47,451 nt of DNA from Thiomargarita sp. (lineage in GTDB: Bacteria > Pseudomonadota > Gammaproteobacteria > Beggiatoales > Beggiatoaceae): assembly GCA_020718845.1 (NCBI GenBank), contig DYRG01000017.1, forward strand, positions 1-47,451, in the 5' to 3' direction. The notes under the pieces are model-generated. The model made no database searches. It was given only the letters and a program-made list of their open reading frames with translations, and was not told where the DNA came from. The translations under genes were made by a program, and so were the position numbers. Each line of letters begins with the position of its first letter. The stretch's first letter is position 1. Of this stretch, positions 10,757 through 21,223 are shown in pieces.

Positions 10757-13700
10757 ACTAAATAATTTAGAGAATTGTTCTATAAAATGTGCATCTGGTT
10801 TATCATAGAAAATCCCATTATGTGGATAATCTGGATGCATTCCTCGTAGAAATAAATAAAACACCCCACCAAAATGTTTCTCATAATCATAATGTTGCAA
10901 ACGTTGCTCTAAATAACGATGTAATGCAACGCAATAAATATGATATTGCAAGAAATATTGATGTTCTTCCATTGCCAAAGGTAATTTATCGGGTGTGTAA
11001 TCTTTCAAATGATTTCCTAAACGATTTGATTTGTAATCTACTAAGAAATATTGCCCATTATGCTCAAAAATTAAATCAATAAACCCTCGCATAAACCCTT
11101 GCCAATCAAGAAAAAATGGTTTTCTAAAGTTAATATTCCAACGTTGTTGCCAATAAGGAACTAATAACCCATTTAATTGATGGGCAGTGAGCATATCAAC
11201 CGGATAATAAAACTCTAATTCATTTAATCTATGATGATTAGAAATATCTGCTAAACAAACGCCATCTTTTAAGGGCGCATTTAAAACATTTTCTAATAAT
11301 TTTTCTAAGGTTGGTTGTAAATTCAAATCAAACCGATGAAATCCCATTTTCATTTGAATAAGATTTGAATCAACGGCTTGAAAATCTAAATCTTCCAATA
11401 TTTCATGCAATAAATTTCCTACTTTTGCTCCCGCTGGAAAATTAAAAATGTCATCCATTTCATCAGAAATATCATTTTCTTCCATTATAACCTGTTGAAT
11501 TATATCAGTATCTAAACGTTGAGCACGATTATCAATGCTATCTTCGGCGTGTTGAAGTTGTCCCGATAATGCGCTAAAACTATTCACATACCAATTTTTC
11601 TTTAATTTTTTGCTTAATTTTTTTACAGTTAGCTGTTCTATATTTTCATCGGGATTTTGAAAAGGTAATGTTCGCTTAGATTCTATTTTTGAAACCTGAA
11701 TAGTTTGTTGTGATTGTTTAGATAGTTCTTCTAAATCATTTAATAAATTTTGATCTGATTGGTCTGAAAGTTTCTCTTGTCCTTTAAATAACAAATAAGT
11801 CCATGACGCATTTTCAACTTCATTAAATACACCAAACATCGCATGACACGCTATTTTCGCTCTAGTTAATGCAACATATAACAAACGTGCATTTTCAGCT
11901 TTTTCTTCAGTAATTATTTGATTTTTATCAATATTTTTACCATCTAAAGCAAAAGTTAATTTATTATTTTGTTCTGGATCATGAAATACAAATTCTTCCG
12001 TACTTTGTTTGCTTAGTAAATAACCATCCCAAATAAATGGAAGAAAAACAATAGGATATTCAAGTCCTTTGCTTTTATGAATGGTAACTAATTTTACGGC
12101 TTTTTCATCACTTTCTAATCGCAATTCGTGCTCTTCTTTGTTCTCTTGATGAACAATTTTATCCACTAACCATTTATATAATTCATGCGTTCCTAAATGC
12201 TGTTGTTTTTCAATCGTATGTAATATTTCAGATAAATGTAAAAAATTAGTGAGTTTTCTTTCACCATTTGGAAAGGAAAGCAAATGAGAAATGAGCTTTT
12301 TTTCAAACAAGCTATTATTTGAAAATAACAAATTACGAAACATTGCCATGAAACCTTTTGTTTTCCACAACATCGCATATTCTTGAAAATACTCTAAATA
12401 ATTGCTCCATTGGTGTTCATCTTGAGATAAAAGGTAAATTTGCTCGACATTTAATTCAAAGAAATCAGTAATTAAAGCGGTTTTAATTGCGATTTCATTG
12501 GTGGTTTCTAAAAGTGCCGCCAACAAATATTTCATTGCGAGTGCTTCATCGCTAGAAAAAATGTTTTCATGACTATATAAAACTGCTGGAATTTTATAAT
12601 GTTGCAAAATTCTTTGTATTAAATGTGCTTCTTTATTTTTACGCACTAAAATAGCAATATCACCCGCGTTGGTTTTATTATTTTTATCATTTAAAAGCGT
12701 TGAAATTTGATGTGCAACAAAGTAAGCAATATTTTTTCTACCCGTTGGTTTAGATAATGTTTTCTGCTGCGTTTGTCGTTCTAAAAAATGGATATGTAAT
12801 GCGGGTTGAAATGCGTTGGAGGTTTCTTGCGCAGATTTTGCATTAGAAAAATTAATTTCCTCTAAATAAAATGGTTTCAAATGGTTTTGAAATACCGTAT
12901 TTATCGCTTGAATTAAACTCGGTGTTGAACGCCAATTGGTGGTTAAAGTATAGGTTTCAGTTGCTTGTTTTTTTGCTTCAATATAACTAAAAATATCTGC
13001 ACCACGAAAACCGTAAATCGCTTGTTTCGGATCACCAATAAAAAATAAGCATTTTTGCTCAAATAATTGATAAAAAATTTTATATTGTAAATTATCCGTA
13101 TCTTGAAACTCATCAATTAATGCTGCTTTGTATTTATAAGTGATGACATTAATTAATTTCTCACGCTCTTTACTTTTCTCTAACGCATGATATAAATCAA
13201 TTAACAAATCATCAAAACTTTGAATATGTTGTTGTTGCTGACGTTTCTTCAATTCTTGATTTGCATAATTTAAAAGCCGATGTTTCAATTGGAGAATATG
13301 TTGTTGATAATATTCTAATAATATATTTGCTTGAACAAATAAAATCTGACTTTCTTTAAAAAAAGAATGCTCAAACACTTGGGTATTTTTAGCATTTTTG
13401 CTCAATTCATTAAAGGTAAATTTAATAAATTTTTCTGGTAAAATCGGCGTAATTTGAGTGCTGCGAGCAAATGTACTTAACTCATTTAACCACTTAATCA
13501 TCCAATCCTTTCGATAAGCGTTACCCTTTAAGTTGTTAGTTTCAATGGCATTAAAAATAAGATCATGAATATCTCGTTGATATTGTTGGTATATTTGTTG
13601 TGTTTTTTTAAATTGTATTTGATAGTTTTCTTCAGAAAAAGGTAAAGTTTTAATATCAATTTTAGGAATTAAAGTTAAAAAATTCCAATTTGTGTACCAA

Positions 13701-14380
13701 GACGGTTTATTAAGCAAAGAAATAAAATTTTCTAAGGTAAATTTTTGAGCAATTAAATAATCTAAAAATAATGGATTGGCATGATAAAGATTTTGTCGCC
13801 AAAAATCTTGAGCAATTTCCTCTAACATTGCAGATTGATCGCCAGCTAATTCAACATCAAATAAAGCGCCACTTTCAAATGCAAATTCTTGTAAAGTTTT
13901 ACGACAAAAACTATGAATAGTATAAATGGCTGCTTCATCAAATCCATAAATCGCACTTTTAATTTTTTCTAAAGCGATCGATAAGGTTTCTTGATGTTGT
14001 TGTGCGATTTCTAAAAAAACATCAATATTTTCTTTTTTCTCAAAATCAAGAGGTTCTGATGCTTCTAATAAATAATAAGCAATTTCTAATAATGTTTTAA
14101 GTTCTTTACGTTGTTTATCATCAAATTTTAAAGTATGATCTTTCTTTAATAAAAAAAGAAAAATTTGACGAATTTGTTCTAAGCGTTTTCGAATACGGTC
14201 TTTTAATTCAGTGGTTGCTGCTTCGGTAAAAGTTACTACTAAAATTTGATTAATAGTCAAATCATTTTCTAATAATAATCTAATCACCAAGGTTGCAATG
14301 GTATAAGTTTTACCTGTGCCCGCACTTGCTTCAATTAAATTGATCCCTTCTAAGGGAGTTGAAAGTGGATTAAATTCCAT
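10742..14380 (-). CDS. recB: exodeoxyribonuclease V beta subunit
   Basis: RecB is the 3'-5' helicase and nuclease subunit of RecBCD, which processes double-strand breaks. The 1212-residue protein has Walker A ASAGTGKT at 18-25. A long 2B/1B helical region follows, then LIDEFQDTD (Walker B), [18 protein letters not shown] and [22 protein letters not shown] and [12 protein letters not shown] are the late SF1 motifs. The C-terminal nuclease domain shows [11 protein letters not shown] and [11 protein letters not shown] with the catalytic Asp and Lys. Neither recC nor recD adjoins it, whereas the three are often clustered. It converges on fadD. Codon use is strongly AT-biased. Confidence 0.95.
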   Translation of the reverse strand: MEFNPLSTPLEGINLIEASAGTGKTYTIATLVIRLLLENDLTINQILVVTFTEAATTELKDRIRKRLEQIRQIFLFLLKKDHTLKFDDKQRKELKTLLEIAYYLLEASEPLDFEKKENIDVFLEIAQQHQETLSIALEKIKSAIYGFDEAAIYTIHSFCRKTLQEFAFESGALFDVELAGDQSAMLEEIAQDFWRQNLYHANPLFLDYLIAQKFTLENFISLLNKPSWYTNWNFLTLIPKIDIKTLPFSEENYQIQFKKTQQIYQQYQRDIHDLIFNAIETNNLKGNAYRKDWMIKWLNELSTFARSTQITPILPEKFIKFTFNELSKNAKNTQVFEHSFFKESQILFVQANILLEYYQQHILQLKHRLLNYANQELKKRQQQQHIQSFDDLLIDLYHALEKSKEREKLINVITYKYKAALIDEFQDTDNLQYKIFYQLFEQKCLFFIGDPKQAIYGFRGADIFSYIEAKKQATETYTLTTNWRSTPSLIQAINTVFQNHLKPFYLEEINFSNAKSAQETSNAFQPALHIHFLERQTQQKTLSKPTGRKNIAYFVAHQISTLLNDKNNKTNAGDIAILVRKNKEAHLIQRILQHYKIPAVLYSHENIFSSDEALAMKYLLAALLETTNEIAIKTALITDFFELNVEQIYLLSQDEHQWSNYLEYFQEYAMLWKTKGFMAMFRNLLFSNNSLFEKKLISHLLSFPNGERKLTNFLHLSEILHTIEKQQHLGTHELYKWLVDKIVHQENKEEHELRLESDEKAVKLVTIHKSKGLEYPIVFLPFIWDGYLLSKQSTEEFVFHDPEQNNKLTFALDGKNIDKNQIITEEKAENARLLYVALTRAKIACHAMFGVFNEVENASWTYLLFKGQEKLSDQSDQNLLNDLEELSKQSQQTIQVSKIESKRTLPFQNPDENIEQLTVKKLSKKLKKNWYVNSFSALSGQLQHAEDSIDNRAQRLDTDIIQQVIMEENDISDEMDDIFNFPAGAKVGNLLHEILEDLDFQAVDSNLIQMKMGFHRFDLNLQPTLEKLLENVLNAPLKDGVCLADISNHHRLNELEFYYPVDMLTAHQLNGLLVPYWQQRWNINFRKPFFLDWQGFMRGFIDLIFEHNGQYFLVDYKSNRLGNHLKDYTPDKLPLAMEEHQYFLQYHIYCVALHRYLEQRLQHYDYEKHFGGVFYLFLRGMHPDYPHNGIFYDKPDAHFIEQFSKLFSSKIA

Positions 14381-14453
14381 AAATAATTAAAACCTTTTTT
14401 GACGTTTCTTAGAAAATTGCTTAAAATAGTCTTTTTTACTTCTAAAAGTTGTT

Positions 14454-15089
14454 ATGACGCAGTTAATTCGCATTCATCCTGTTAATCCTCAGCCGCGTTT
14501 GATTAATCAAGTTGTTGATATTGTTAAAAATGGTGGTCTGATTGCTTATCCAACTGATTCAAGTTATGCACTCGGTTGTTATATGGGCGACAAAGCGGCA
14601 ATGGAACGCATTCATCGCTTGCGTCAATTGGATAATTCGCATAATTTTACGCTAGTTTGCCGTGATTTGTCAGAAATTGCGACCTATGCAAAGGTAGAAA
14701 ATCATTATTTTCGTCTAATGAAAACCCTAACTCCAGGGGCTTATACCTTTATTTTAAAAGCCACCAGTGAAGTTCCTCGCCGATTACAAAATCCTAAAAG
14801 AAAAACCATTGGAATTCGTGTTCCAGATCATATCATTGCTCATGCTTTATTGGAAGCATTAGATGAACCTTTAATGAGTTCAACTTTGATTTTACCGACT
14901 GAAGAAAATCCTGAAACTGATCCAGAGGAAATTTTTGAGAAAATCGGTAAATGTTTAGAAGCTGTCATTGATGGTGGAAGTTGTGGATTTGAACCCACGA
15001 CCGTGATTGATTTAACCGAAGAAGTTCCTACCATAATCCGTCAAGGAAAAGGTGCAGTTGATATGTTAGATGTTGAGTTTCGTTCATGA
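14454..15089 (+). CDS. yciO: YciO, Sua5/YrdC-family protein
   Basis: This is a 211-residue protein of the Sua5/YrdC/YciO fold, which binds RNA and nucleotides. The N-terminal NGGLIAYPTDSSYALGC motif and the C-terminal SCGFEPTTVIDLT and IIRQGKGAVDML segments fit YciO rather than TsaC. MSSTLILPTEENPETDP replaces the Ser-Ala-Asn motif of true threonylcarbamoyl-AMP synthases. Its molecular role in the family is unsettled. Its stop overlaps the next gene start by four bases (ATGA). The order yciO, site-2 protease, trpS is a recurrent proteobacterial neighbourhood. Confidence 0.88.
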   Translation: MTQLIRIHPVNPQPRLINQVVDIVKNGGLIAYPTDSSYALGCYMGDKAAMERIHRLRQLDNSHNFTLVCRDLSEIATYAKVENHYFRLMKTLTPGAYTFILKATSEVPRRLQNPKRKTIGIRVPDHIIAHALLEALDEPLMSSTLILPTEENPETDPEEIFEKIGKCLEAVIDGGSCGFEPTTVIDLTEEVPTIIRQGKGAVDMLDVEFRS

Positions 15090-15760
15090 ATATAGAAATG
15101 TCGCTGGTGCAATATCTTAGTATTATTATTCTACCTTTATTATTAGCCATTACATTGCACGAAGCAGCGCATGGTTGGACAGCGTTACAATATGGCGATT
15201 CAACGGCTTATTTGTTGGGTAGAGTAACATTAAATCCGTTGAAACATATTGATCCGATTGGAACTGTGATTTTACCGATTAGTTTATTGCTCATTTTTAT
15301 GTTTGCAGGTGTGCAAGGATTTTTATTTGGTTGGGCAAAGCCGATTCCAGTAAATCCCGCTTATTTGAGAAATCCCCGTCGAGATATGGCAATTGTTGCC
15401 GCTGCCGGTCCAATTGCTAATTTAATCATGATGTTAGGTTGGCTATTTATTGCAAAGATCGGACAACTTTTCTTAGAAGAAGATTATTTAGGAATTGCTG
15501 AATTTTTATATTTGTCAGGAATTTTTGGTGTTACGATCAATTTGATTTTAATGGCGGTGAATTTGTTGCCCATTTTGCCATTGGATGGTGGAAGAATTTT
15601 AAATGCGTTATTACCGATTTCTTTAGCAAAAAAATATGCAAAAACTGAAGTTTATGGATTTATAATCGTTTTAATTTTGTTAATAAGCGGTGTTTTAGGA
15701 AAAATGCTAACTCCGCTCTTTATTTTTCAAGCGTTTTTATTTCAATTAGTTGGTATCTAA
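15086..15760 (+). CDS. site-2 protease family membrane metalloprotease (M50)
   Basis: This is an intramembrane zinc protease of 224 residues. HEAAH lies at 25-29 within the first membrane segment, and the third zinc ligand is in LPILPLDGGRIL near residue 165. About five or six hydrophobic segments are visible. There is no PDZ domain, so it is the compact type and not RseP. The start overlaps the yciO stop as ATGA, and trpS follows five bases after its stop. The substrate is unknown. Confidence 0.9.
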   Translation: MNIEMSLVQYLSIIILPLLLAITLHEAAHGWTALQYGDSTAYLLGRVTLNPLKHIDPIGTVILPISLLLIFMFAGVQGFLFGWAKPIPVNPAYLRNPRRDMAIVAAAGPIANLIMMLGWLFIAKIGQLFLEEDYLGIAEFLYLSGIFGVTINLILMAVNLLPILPLDGGRILNALLPISLAKKYAKTEVYGFIIVLILLISGVLGKMLTPLFIFQAFLFQLVGI

Positions 15761-15765
15761 AAAAG

Positions 15766-16977
15766 ATGAATTTTTCTACAGCACAGAAGGTACTTTCGGG
15801 AATGCGTCCTACGGGGCGTTTGCATTTGGGACATTTGCACGGTGTTTTAAAAAATTGGGTAGAACTCCAGCATCAATACAAATGTTTTTTCTTTGTTGCA
15901 GATTGGCACGCTTTAACCACGCATTATGAAGAAACGGCGACCATTGAAGATAACATTTGGGAAATGGTGATTGATTGGTTGGCGGCGGGTGTAAATCCTA
16001 ATGATGCGACCTTATTTATTCAATCTCGAGTGCCAGAGCACGCTGAATTGCATTTGTTATTGTCGATGGTAACACCGTTGAGTTGGTTAGAAAGAGTGCC
16101 TTCTTATAAAGATCAACAGAACAAATTGCAAGGAAGAGATTTAGCAACTTATGGTTTCTTGGGTTATCCATTATTGCAAAGTGCGGATATTTTAATTTAT
16201 AAACCGATGTTTGTTCCAGTTGGAGAAGATCAGGTTGCGCACGTTGAATTAACTCGAGAAGTTGCTCGGCGTTTTAATCATTTGTTTGGAAAAGAACCCG
16301 ATTTTGAGGAAAAAGCCGAATCCGCGATTAGAAAAATGGGTAAGAAAGATGCGAAATCTTATAAAGATTTGCGTCGTAATTATCAAGAGAAAGGTGATGG
16401 TGAAGCATTAGAGAAAGCGCGTATTTTGTTAGAAACTCAACAAAACATTACATTAGGTGATAAAGAACGTTTATTTGGGTATTTGGAAGGACAGGGCAAA
16501 ATATTATTGCTTGAACCCCAACCGTTATTAACAAAAGCGTCAAAAATGCCCGGTTTGGATGGTCAAAAGATGTCAAAATCTTACAACAACACCATCGCAT
16601 TACGGGAAGCACCTGATAATATTACAAAAAAACTCCGCACGATGCCGACCGATCCTGCTCGAGTGCGTCGAACCGATGCTGGAAATCCTGAAAAATGCCC
16701 CGTTTGGCAAATGCACCAAGTTTATTCGAACGAAGATATAAAAAGTTGGGTACAATCAGGCTGTTGCAGCGCATCGATTGGCTGTTTAGATTGCAAACAA
16801 CCCGTCATTGACGCAGTTTTACATGAACTCGCACCGATTCGAGAACGCGCAAAAATGTATCAAGAAAGCCCCGACATCGTTAAAGGTGTGATTGCAGAAG
16901 GCTGTGAAGAAGCGCGCAAAGAAGCAGTAGAAACCTTAAACGAAGTTCGTCAAGCAATGGGTTTGTTATACCGTTAA
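15766..16977 (+). CDS. trpS: tryptophanyl-tRNA synthetase
   Basis: TrpS is a class I aminoacyl-tRNA synthetase that charges tRNA-Trp. The 403-residue protein is the longer subtype, with an inserted region around residues 180-250. GMRPTGRLHLGHLHG near 12-26 contains the HIGH-like motif. KMSKS lies in GLDGQKMSKSYNN near 267. A Cys cluster GCCSASIGCLDCKQP near 335-349 looks like a metal site of this subtype. It is the last gene of the yciO run. The scpA and scpB genes that often follow in relatives are absent, and a cold-shock gene comes next. Confidence 0.95.
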   Translation: MNFSTAQKVLSGMRPTGRLHLGHLHGVLKNWVELQHQYKCFFFVADWHALTTHYEETATIEDNIWEMVIDWLAAGVNPNDATLFIQSRVPEHAELHLLLSMVTPLSWLERVPSYKDQQNKLQGRDLATYGFLGYPLLQSADILIYKPMFVPVGEDQVAHVELTREVARRFNHLFGKEPDFEEKAESAIRKMGKKDAKSYKDLRRNYQEKGDGEALEKARILLETQQNITLGDKERLFGYLEGQGKILLLEPQPLLTKASKMPGLDGQKMSKSYNNTIALREAPDNITKKLRTMPTDPARVRRTDAGNPEKCPVWQMHQVYSNEDIKSWVQSGCCSASIGCLDCKQPVIDAVLHELAPIRERAKMYQESPDIVKGVIAEGCEEARKEAVETLNEVRQAMGLLYR

Positions 16978-17003
16978 AAAAAGATAAAAAAATACTTACC
17001 CCC

Positions 17004-17032
17004 TTACATTTCTCAAACGATAGTATTACAAT
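17004..17032 (+). promoter_or_regulatory. putative promoter of the cold-shock gene
   Basis: TTACAT (17004-17009) and TACAAT (17027-17032) are spaced by 17 bases. The predicted start falls near 17039, exactly where the first leader hairpin begins. Confidence 0.5.
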
Positions 17033-17038
17033 GGGACT

Positions 17039-17087
17039 TACTTGTTATATTTAAGGGTAACAAGTATGTTGATAAGCAATGCTTGTC
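17039..17087 (+). promoter_or_regulatory. two-hairpin 5' leader of the cold-shock gene
   Basis: TACTTGTTA (17039-17047) and TAACAAGTA (17058-17066) form a perfect 9-bp stem with a 10-base loop. GATAAGC (17071-17077) and GCTTGTC (17081-17087) form a second 7-bp stem with one G-U pair and a 3-base loop. Both lie in the roughly 80-base untranslated leader. Temperature-dependent folding is inferred from known cold-shock leaders. Confidence 0.55.
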
Positions 17088-17119
17088 AGGTTATTTATTA
17101 AGTTAATTGAGGTAAAACA

Positions 17120-17392
17120 ATGCGAACCGGTACTGTAAAATGGTTCAATGAAACAAAGGGGTTTGGATTTATTGCGCCGCAAGATGGGGGAGAAGATGTG
17201 TTTGTACATTTCTCTGTCATTCAGGGAAAAGGTTTTAAATCTTTAAAAGAAGGACAAACCGTCCAATTTGAATCAACAAAAGGTCAAAAAGGATTTCAAG
17301 CAACTGCGGTTGAGGTTTCAGATGAGGGCGGTGGTCAACCAGAACGTCCAAGACATCCAAGCAAACGCCATTCAAATCACCATCAACACTAA
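17120..17392 (+). CDS. cold-shock (CspA family) RNA-binding protein
   Basis: This small OB-fold protein binds single-stranded RNA and DNA and acts as an RNA chaperone. Of its 90 residues, about 1-67 are a canonical cold-shock domain with RNP1 KGFGFI (near 14-19) and RNP2 VFVHF (near 27-31). Residues 68-90 are an unusual Gly/Arg/His-rich tail ([21 protein letters not shown] region) absent from the standard 66-70-residue family. The tail might bind nucleic acid or metal, which is inference. A GAGGT ribosome site precedes the ATG. The gene has its own promoter, structured leader and terminator, so it is monocistronic. Confidence 0.93.
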   Translation: MRTGTVKWFNETKGFGFIAPQDGGEDVFVHFSVIQGKGFKSLKEGQTVQFESTKGQKGFQATAVEVSDEGGGQPERPRHPSKRHSNHHQH

Positions 17393-17429
17393 GATTTCAA
17401 TACAAATCATTTCCTAATGATTTTTAAAG

Positions 17430-17460
17430 AACCCGCTTCCCATTGACGCGGGTTTTTTTA
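17430..17460 (+). terminator. rho-independent terminator of the cold-shock gene
   Basis: AACCCGC (17430-17436) and GCGGGTT (17448-17454) form a perfect 7-bp stem followed by seven T. Confidence 0.9.
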
Positions 17461-17493
17461 TTACAAAATCGTTTTAACTGCACACGATTGCTT

Positions 17494-17499
17494 TATAAT
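17494..17499 (+). promoter_or_regulatory. putative -10 box of cysS
   Basis: A consensus TATAAT lies 38 bases before the chosen cysS start. No convincing -35 box is visible at the right distance. Confidence 0.35.
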
Positions 17500-17537
17500 T
17501 GAAATATTTTTAAATTCCTTTGAACCGAGAATCCACC

Positions 17538-18911
17538 ATGTTGCATTTATATAATTCACTGACTCGCCAAAAATCACCGTTTAAACCCCTTAAAAATCAA
17601 GAAGTTAAATTATATGTGTGCGGAATGACCGTTTATGATTTTTGTCATGTCGGTCATGCGCGAGTGATGGTGGTTTTTGATGTTTTAGTGCGTTATTTGC
17701 GGTTTTTGGGCTTTAATGTCATTTATGTACGAAATATCACCGACATCGATGACAAAATTATTAAACGCATTCAAGAAAATGGTCAAGATTTCAAAGAGTT
17801 AACGCAACGTTTTATCGATGCAATGCACGAAGACGCAGATGCACTAAACGTTTTACGTCCCGACATCGAACCGCGTGCCACAGAATTTATTCCGCAAATC
17901 ATTGATTTAGTAAATACGCTTATTGAAAAGGGTTTTGCGTATTGTGGAGAAAATGGCGATATTTTCTACGCCGTCACGAAATTCAAGGATTATGGCAAAT
18001 TATCTGGCAAAAACCTCGACGAATTGCAGGCGGGCAGCCGTGTCGATATTCAAAATGCTAAACAAAATCCCTTAGATTTCGTGTTGTGGAAAATGGCAAA
18101 ACCCAATGAACCGAGTTGGGATTCTCCTTGGGGAAAAGGTCGCCCTGGTTGGCATATTGAATGCTCGGCGATGTCAACTCATTGTTTAGGCAATCATTTT
18201 GACATTCACGGTGGCGGAATGGATTTACAATTCCCACATCATGAAAATGAGATTGCCCAATCCGAAGCTGCAACGGGCGAAACTTTTGTAAATACTTGGT
18301 TACACAACGGTTTTGTCCGCATCAATGAAGAAAAAATGTCTAAATCGTTAGGAAATTTCTTTACGGTTCGAGAAGTTTTGGCGACCTATCATCCTGAAAC
18401 TGTTAGATATTTTATTGTCTCAAGCCATTATCGAAGCCCGTTAAATTACAGCGATCAACAATTAGACACTGCACATCAAGCACTTACTCGACTTTATACC
18501 GCATTGCGTGATTTGCCGATTGTCGAAAACAATTATAACGATTTGAAATATAAAGAAAAATTCTGCGCAGCTTTAGATGATGATTTGAATACGCCCGAAG
18601 CTTTAGCAGTGTTATTTGAAATGGCGAGAGAAATCAATAAATTAAAAGAAATCGATATTTCTCAAGCCGCGAGTTTAGGTAATGAATTACGGCGTTTGGC
18701 AAGCATTGTGGGTTTATTACAAAGTGAAGCAGAAACTTTTTTACAAAGTGGTTCAAATAATGATGAGGAAATTGAGCAACTTATTAAATTGAGAAATACC
18801 GCTCGTCAAAACAAAGATTGGAAAGAATCTGATCGAATTCGTGCAGAGCTAAAAGAAAAAGGAATTGTGTTAGAAGACAGTGCTGGAAAAACTACTTGGC
18901 GACGTGAATAA
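17538..18911 (+). CDS. cysS: cysteinyl-tRNA synthetase
   Basis: CysS is a class I synthetase that charges tRNA-Cys. From ATG at 17538 the product is 457 residues and starts [12 protein letters not shown], matching the usual family start. An upstream in-frame TTG at 17520 would add six residues and is unlikely. [15 protein letters not shown] near 28-42 holds a zinc Cys and the HIGH-like HVGH. The zinc-site Cys of WHIECSAMS and [11 protein letters not shown] follow, then [10 protein letters not shown] near 265. The C-terminal domain is of normal length. The next gene starts 15 bases downstream. Confidence 0.95.
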   Translation: MLHLYNSLTRQKSPFKPLKNQEVKLYVCGMTVYDFCHVGHARVMVVFDVLVRYLRFLGFNVIYVRNITDIDDKIIKRIQENGQDFKELTQRFIDAMHEDADALNVLRPDIEPRATEFIPQIIDLVNTLIEKGFAYCGENGDIFYAVTKFKDYGKLSGKNLDELQAGSRVDIQNAKQNPLDFVLWKMAKPNEPSWDSPWGKGRPGWHIECSAMSTHCLGNHFDIHGGGMDLQFPHHENEIAQSEAATGETFVNTWLHNGFVRINEEKMSKSLGNFFTVREVLATYHPETVRYFIVSSHYRSPLNYSDQQLDTAHQALTRLYTALRDLPIVENNYNDLKYKEKFCAALDDDLNTPEALAVLFEMAREINKLKEIDISQAASLGNELRRLASIVGLLQSEAETFLQSGSNNDEEIEQLIKLRNTARQNKDWKESDRIRAELKEKGIVLEDSAGKTTWRRE

Positions 18912-18926
18912 AGTGAGGAAAAAACT

Positions 18927-20201
18927 ATGATCAATAACGAATTTGAAGCTCCCCGCGTCACGCATTTAATTTTGTGGTTGATCATTGTTTTAATTGGAAC
19001 TTTATTAGGATGGGCAGCGTATTTTGAAATCGATGAAGTTGCTCGCGGCGATGGCAAAGTCATTCCTTCTTCACAAATCCAAGTCATTCAAAATTTAGAA
19101 GGAGGAATTTTAGAGGAATTATTAGTAAAAGAAGGCGATATTGTAGAAAAAGATCAAGTCTTATTAAGAATCAATGATACTCGCTTTTCTTCACCATTAA
19201 GAGAAAGTCAAAGCCAACGGGGTGCATTACAAGCAAAAATTGCACGTTTAAATGCTGAAGCAGAACATAAAGAATTTGTGATTTCAAAGGACATTTCAGA
19301 TCAAGATAAAGAATTTTGGAAAAGTGAGAAATCTTTATTTCTAGCACGCCAACAAGGTTTGCAAGCAACGGTTAATATTTTAGAACAACAAAAAAACCAA
19401 AAAAGCCAAGAAATTCGTGAATTAAAATCAAAACAAAATCAATTAGAAAAAAGCCGTAATTTAGTGCAACAAGAATTGAAAATCACCCGCCCTTTAGTAA
19501 AACAAGGGATTATGTCAGAAGTCGAATTATTACGTTTAGAACGCCAAGCCAATGATATTCAAGGAGAAATGGAAACTACTCGTTTAGGAATTCCTCGTAT
19601 TGAATCCGCATTAGAAGAAGTCAAACAAAAAATAGAAGAAGCGGCGGTTAATTTTCGTTCATTGGCACAAAGCGAATTGAATGAAAACAAAGCAAAATTA
19701 TCAGGTTTATCAGAGTCTAACGTTGCCTTAGAAGATCGTGTCAAAAGAACCGCCGTGCGTTCTCAAGTGAGAGGAACAGTAAAACAAATCAAAGTAAATA
19801 CAGTGGGCGGCGTAGTGCAACCAGGTATGGATTTATTAGAAATAGTTCCATTAGAAGATAATTTATTAATTGAAGCAAAAGTACGCCCTTCAGATATTGC
19901 ATTTTTGCATTCTGGACAATCGGCAATGATTAAATTTACTGCATACGATTTCTCAATTTACGGTGGTTTAACCGCAAAATTAGAACATATTAGTGCAGAT
20001 AGCATTACAAATGAAAAAGGTGAACCGTTTTTCTTAATTCGTTTGAGAACAGATAAAAACTATTTAGGAAATGTCAAACATTTGCCAATCATACCAGGAA
20101 TGATGACAACGGTAGATATTTTAACGGGACGTAAAACGATTTTAGATTTCTTAATGAAACCCCTCAATAAAATTAGAGAACGTGCCTTTAGAGAACGTTA
20201 A
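18927..20201 (+). CDS. HlyD-family membrane fusion protein (type I secretion adaptor)
   Basis: This periplasmic adaptor links an inner-membrane ABC exporter to a TolC-type outer-membrane channel. The 424-residue protein has one N-terminal membrane helix (about 11-32). A barrel-sandwich half-motif EGGILEELLVKEGDIVEKDQVLLRI lies near 58-82. A long coiled coil spans about 85-270. The second lipoyl half and beta-barrel contain TAVRSQVRGTVKQI and GMDLLEIVPL. LPIIPGMMTTVDILTGRKTI is the usual HlyD C-terminal signature. The ABC transporter and TolC partner expected beside it are missing here. Only a 65-residue unknown protein follows. Confidence 0.9.
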   Translation: MINNEFEAPRVTHLILWLIIVLIGTLLGWAAYFEIDEVARGDGKVIPSSQIQVIQNLEGGILEELLVKEGDIVEKDQVLLRINDTRFSSPLRESQSQRGALQAKIARLNAEAEHKEFVISKDISDQDKEFWKSEKSLFLARQQGLQATVNILEQQKNQKSQEIRELKSKQNQLEKSRNLVQQELKITRPLVKQGIMSEVELLRLERQANDIQGEMETTRLGIPRIESALEEVKQKIEEAAVNFRSLAQSELNENKAKLSGLSESNVALEDRVKRTAVRSQVRGTVKQIKVNTVGGVVQPGMDLLEIVPLEDNLLIEAKVRPSDIAFLHSGQSAMIKFTAYDFSIYGGLTAKLEHISADSITNEKGEPFFLIRLRTDKNYLGNVKHLPIIPGMMTTVDILTGRKTILDFLMKPLNKIRERAFRER

Positions 20202-20212
20202 GGAAATATACA

Positions 20213-20410
20213 ATGTCAAACTTGCAAGTTATTCGTGAAGAATTTATTGATTTTAATCAAAAAAATCAAAATATTTTCTACTTAAATCCAACTTCAGAAC
20301 TTTATAAAGATTTAGAAGATATTGCTCAACGTAAAATTTCTCAACAAATAAAATTGTATTCTCATCAAGAGGTTTGGACTAATGAAAGAAGTGCTCAGTT
20401 ACAAAATTGA
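20213..20410 (+). CDS. small protein of unknown function
   Basis: This 65-residue soluble, Gln/Glu/Lys-rich protein starts MSNLQVIREEFIDFNQKNQ. It has no signal peptide, membrane segment or recognised motif. It begins 11 bases after the HlyD-type gene, with an AAGGAAATATACA ribosome site, and a terminator follows directly. It is therefore probably the last gene of that transcript. Whether it belongs to secretion is unknown. The short length leaves some doubt that it is expressed. Confidence 0.6.
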   Translation: MSNLQVIREEFIDFNQKNQNIFYLNPTSELYKDLEDIAQRKISQQIKLYSHQEVWTNERSAQLQN

Positions 20411-20412
20411 AT

Positions 20413-20443
20413 AACCCATTGAAAAACATGGGGTTTTTATTTC
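20413..20443 (+). terminator. terminator after the HlyD operon
   Basis: AACCCAT and ATGGGGTT form a stem of seven pairs with one bulged G, followed by TTTTTATTTC. Confidence 0.65.
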
Positions 20444-20494
20444 TTTGCGCATCACGTTTTTTTATATGATTCACCGTTAAATAAGGAGTTTATT

Positions 20495-21220
20495 ATGAGC
20501 GAACTTATTCCATTTGCTTTAAGAGCATCAGATGATCAATATATAGAAGTTTCAGAAGTTCCGCGAGGAAAAAATTGTAATTGTATTTGTCCTTCATGCG
20601 AAATGCCTTTGCAAGCTCGACAAGGAGAAATAAATAGTTGGCATTTTGCTCATCACTCATTTGGTTATAAAAAAGTAAAGGAAGAATGTGAATATTCCAG
20701 ATGGGTATCAATTATCGCAATGGCAAAACAAGTCATTGAAAATATGGATAACATTAGCACTCCAGAATATAAAAAGACTAGTTCAGTAACGGGAGTAGTT
20801 GAGGTTATTACAAATCAAAATTCTGTAAAATTAAATGCGGTTAGAGTAAAGCCAAAAATGGAATATAATATGCCTGTTAATGCGATGTTAGAAGTAAAAG
20901 GAAAAACGAAAGGTGATATTTATTCTATTGGAGTAATTTTTACTTATCCTAAAATGGAAAATAAAGAAATATTGCGCGCAGATTTAGAAGAAAAGAAAAT
21001 GGGTATTTTAGAAATATCTTTAGAAAACTTCGACTATTGGTTTCCTGATGGAACTAAAAGCTATAAGTCACTAAAAGATAGAATTCAATTTGATATTGAT
21101 ATTAAAAAATGGTTATATCATCCAAATGAAATAAATGGCAAACAAACCCCGTTTGGAGAAATAAATTATCGAGAATTTGACAAGCTCGATAATAATTCAC
21201 AATATATTACTTTAATTTGA
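20495..21220 (+). CDS. CoiA-like zinc-binding protein
   Basis: This 241-residue protein resembles the N-terminal part of competence protein CoiA and related phage/plasmid proteins. The opening SELIPFALRASDDQYI is followed by a putative zinc knuckle CICPSC (30-35) with WHFAHH (49-54) supplying His ligands. This C-x2-C...H-F-A-H arrangement is typical. The C-terminal half is beta-rich and unrecognised. It lacks an obvious nuclease motif, so a DNA-transaction role is inference from the family. A TAAGGAG ribosome site precedes the ATG. It sits alone between a terminator and a perfect palindrome, which suggests an acquired gene. Confidence 0.65.
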   Translation: MSELIPFALRASDDQYIEVSEVPRGKNCNCICPSCEMPLQARQGEINSWHFAHHSFGYKKVKEECEYSRWVSIIAMAKQVIENMDNISTPEYKKTSSVTGVVEVITNQNSVKLNAVRVKPKMEYNMPVNAMLEVKGKTKGDIYSIGVIFTYPKMENKEILRADLEEKKMGILEISLENFDYWFPDGTKSYKSLKDRIQFDIDIKKWLYHPNEINGKQTPFGEINYREFDKLDNNSQYITLI

Positions 21221-21223
21221 TTC

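Noticed and set aside
17520-17537. upstream TTG start for cysS
   Set aside because: The family N-terminus begins at the ATG at 17538, and no ribosome site fits the TTG.
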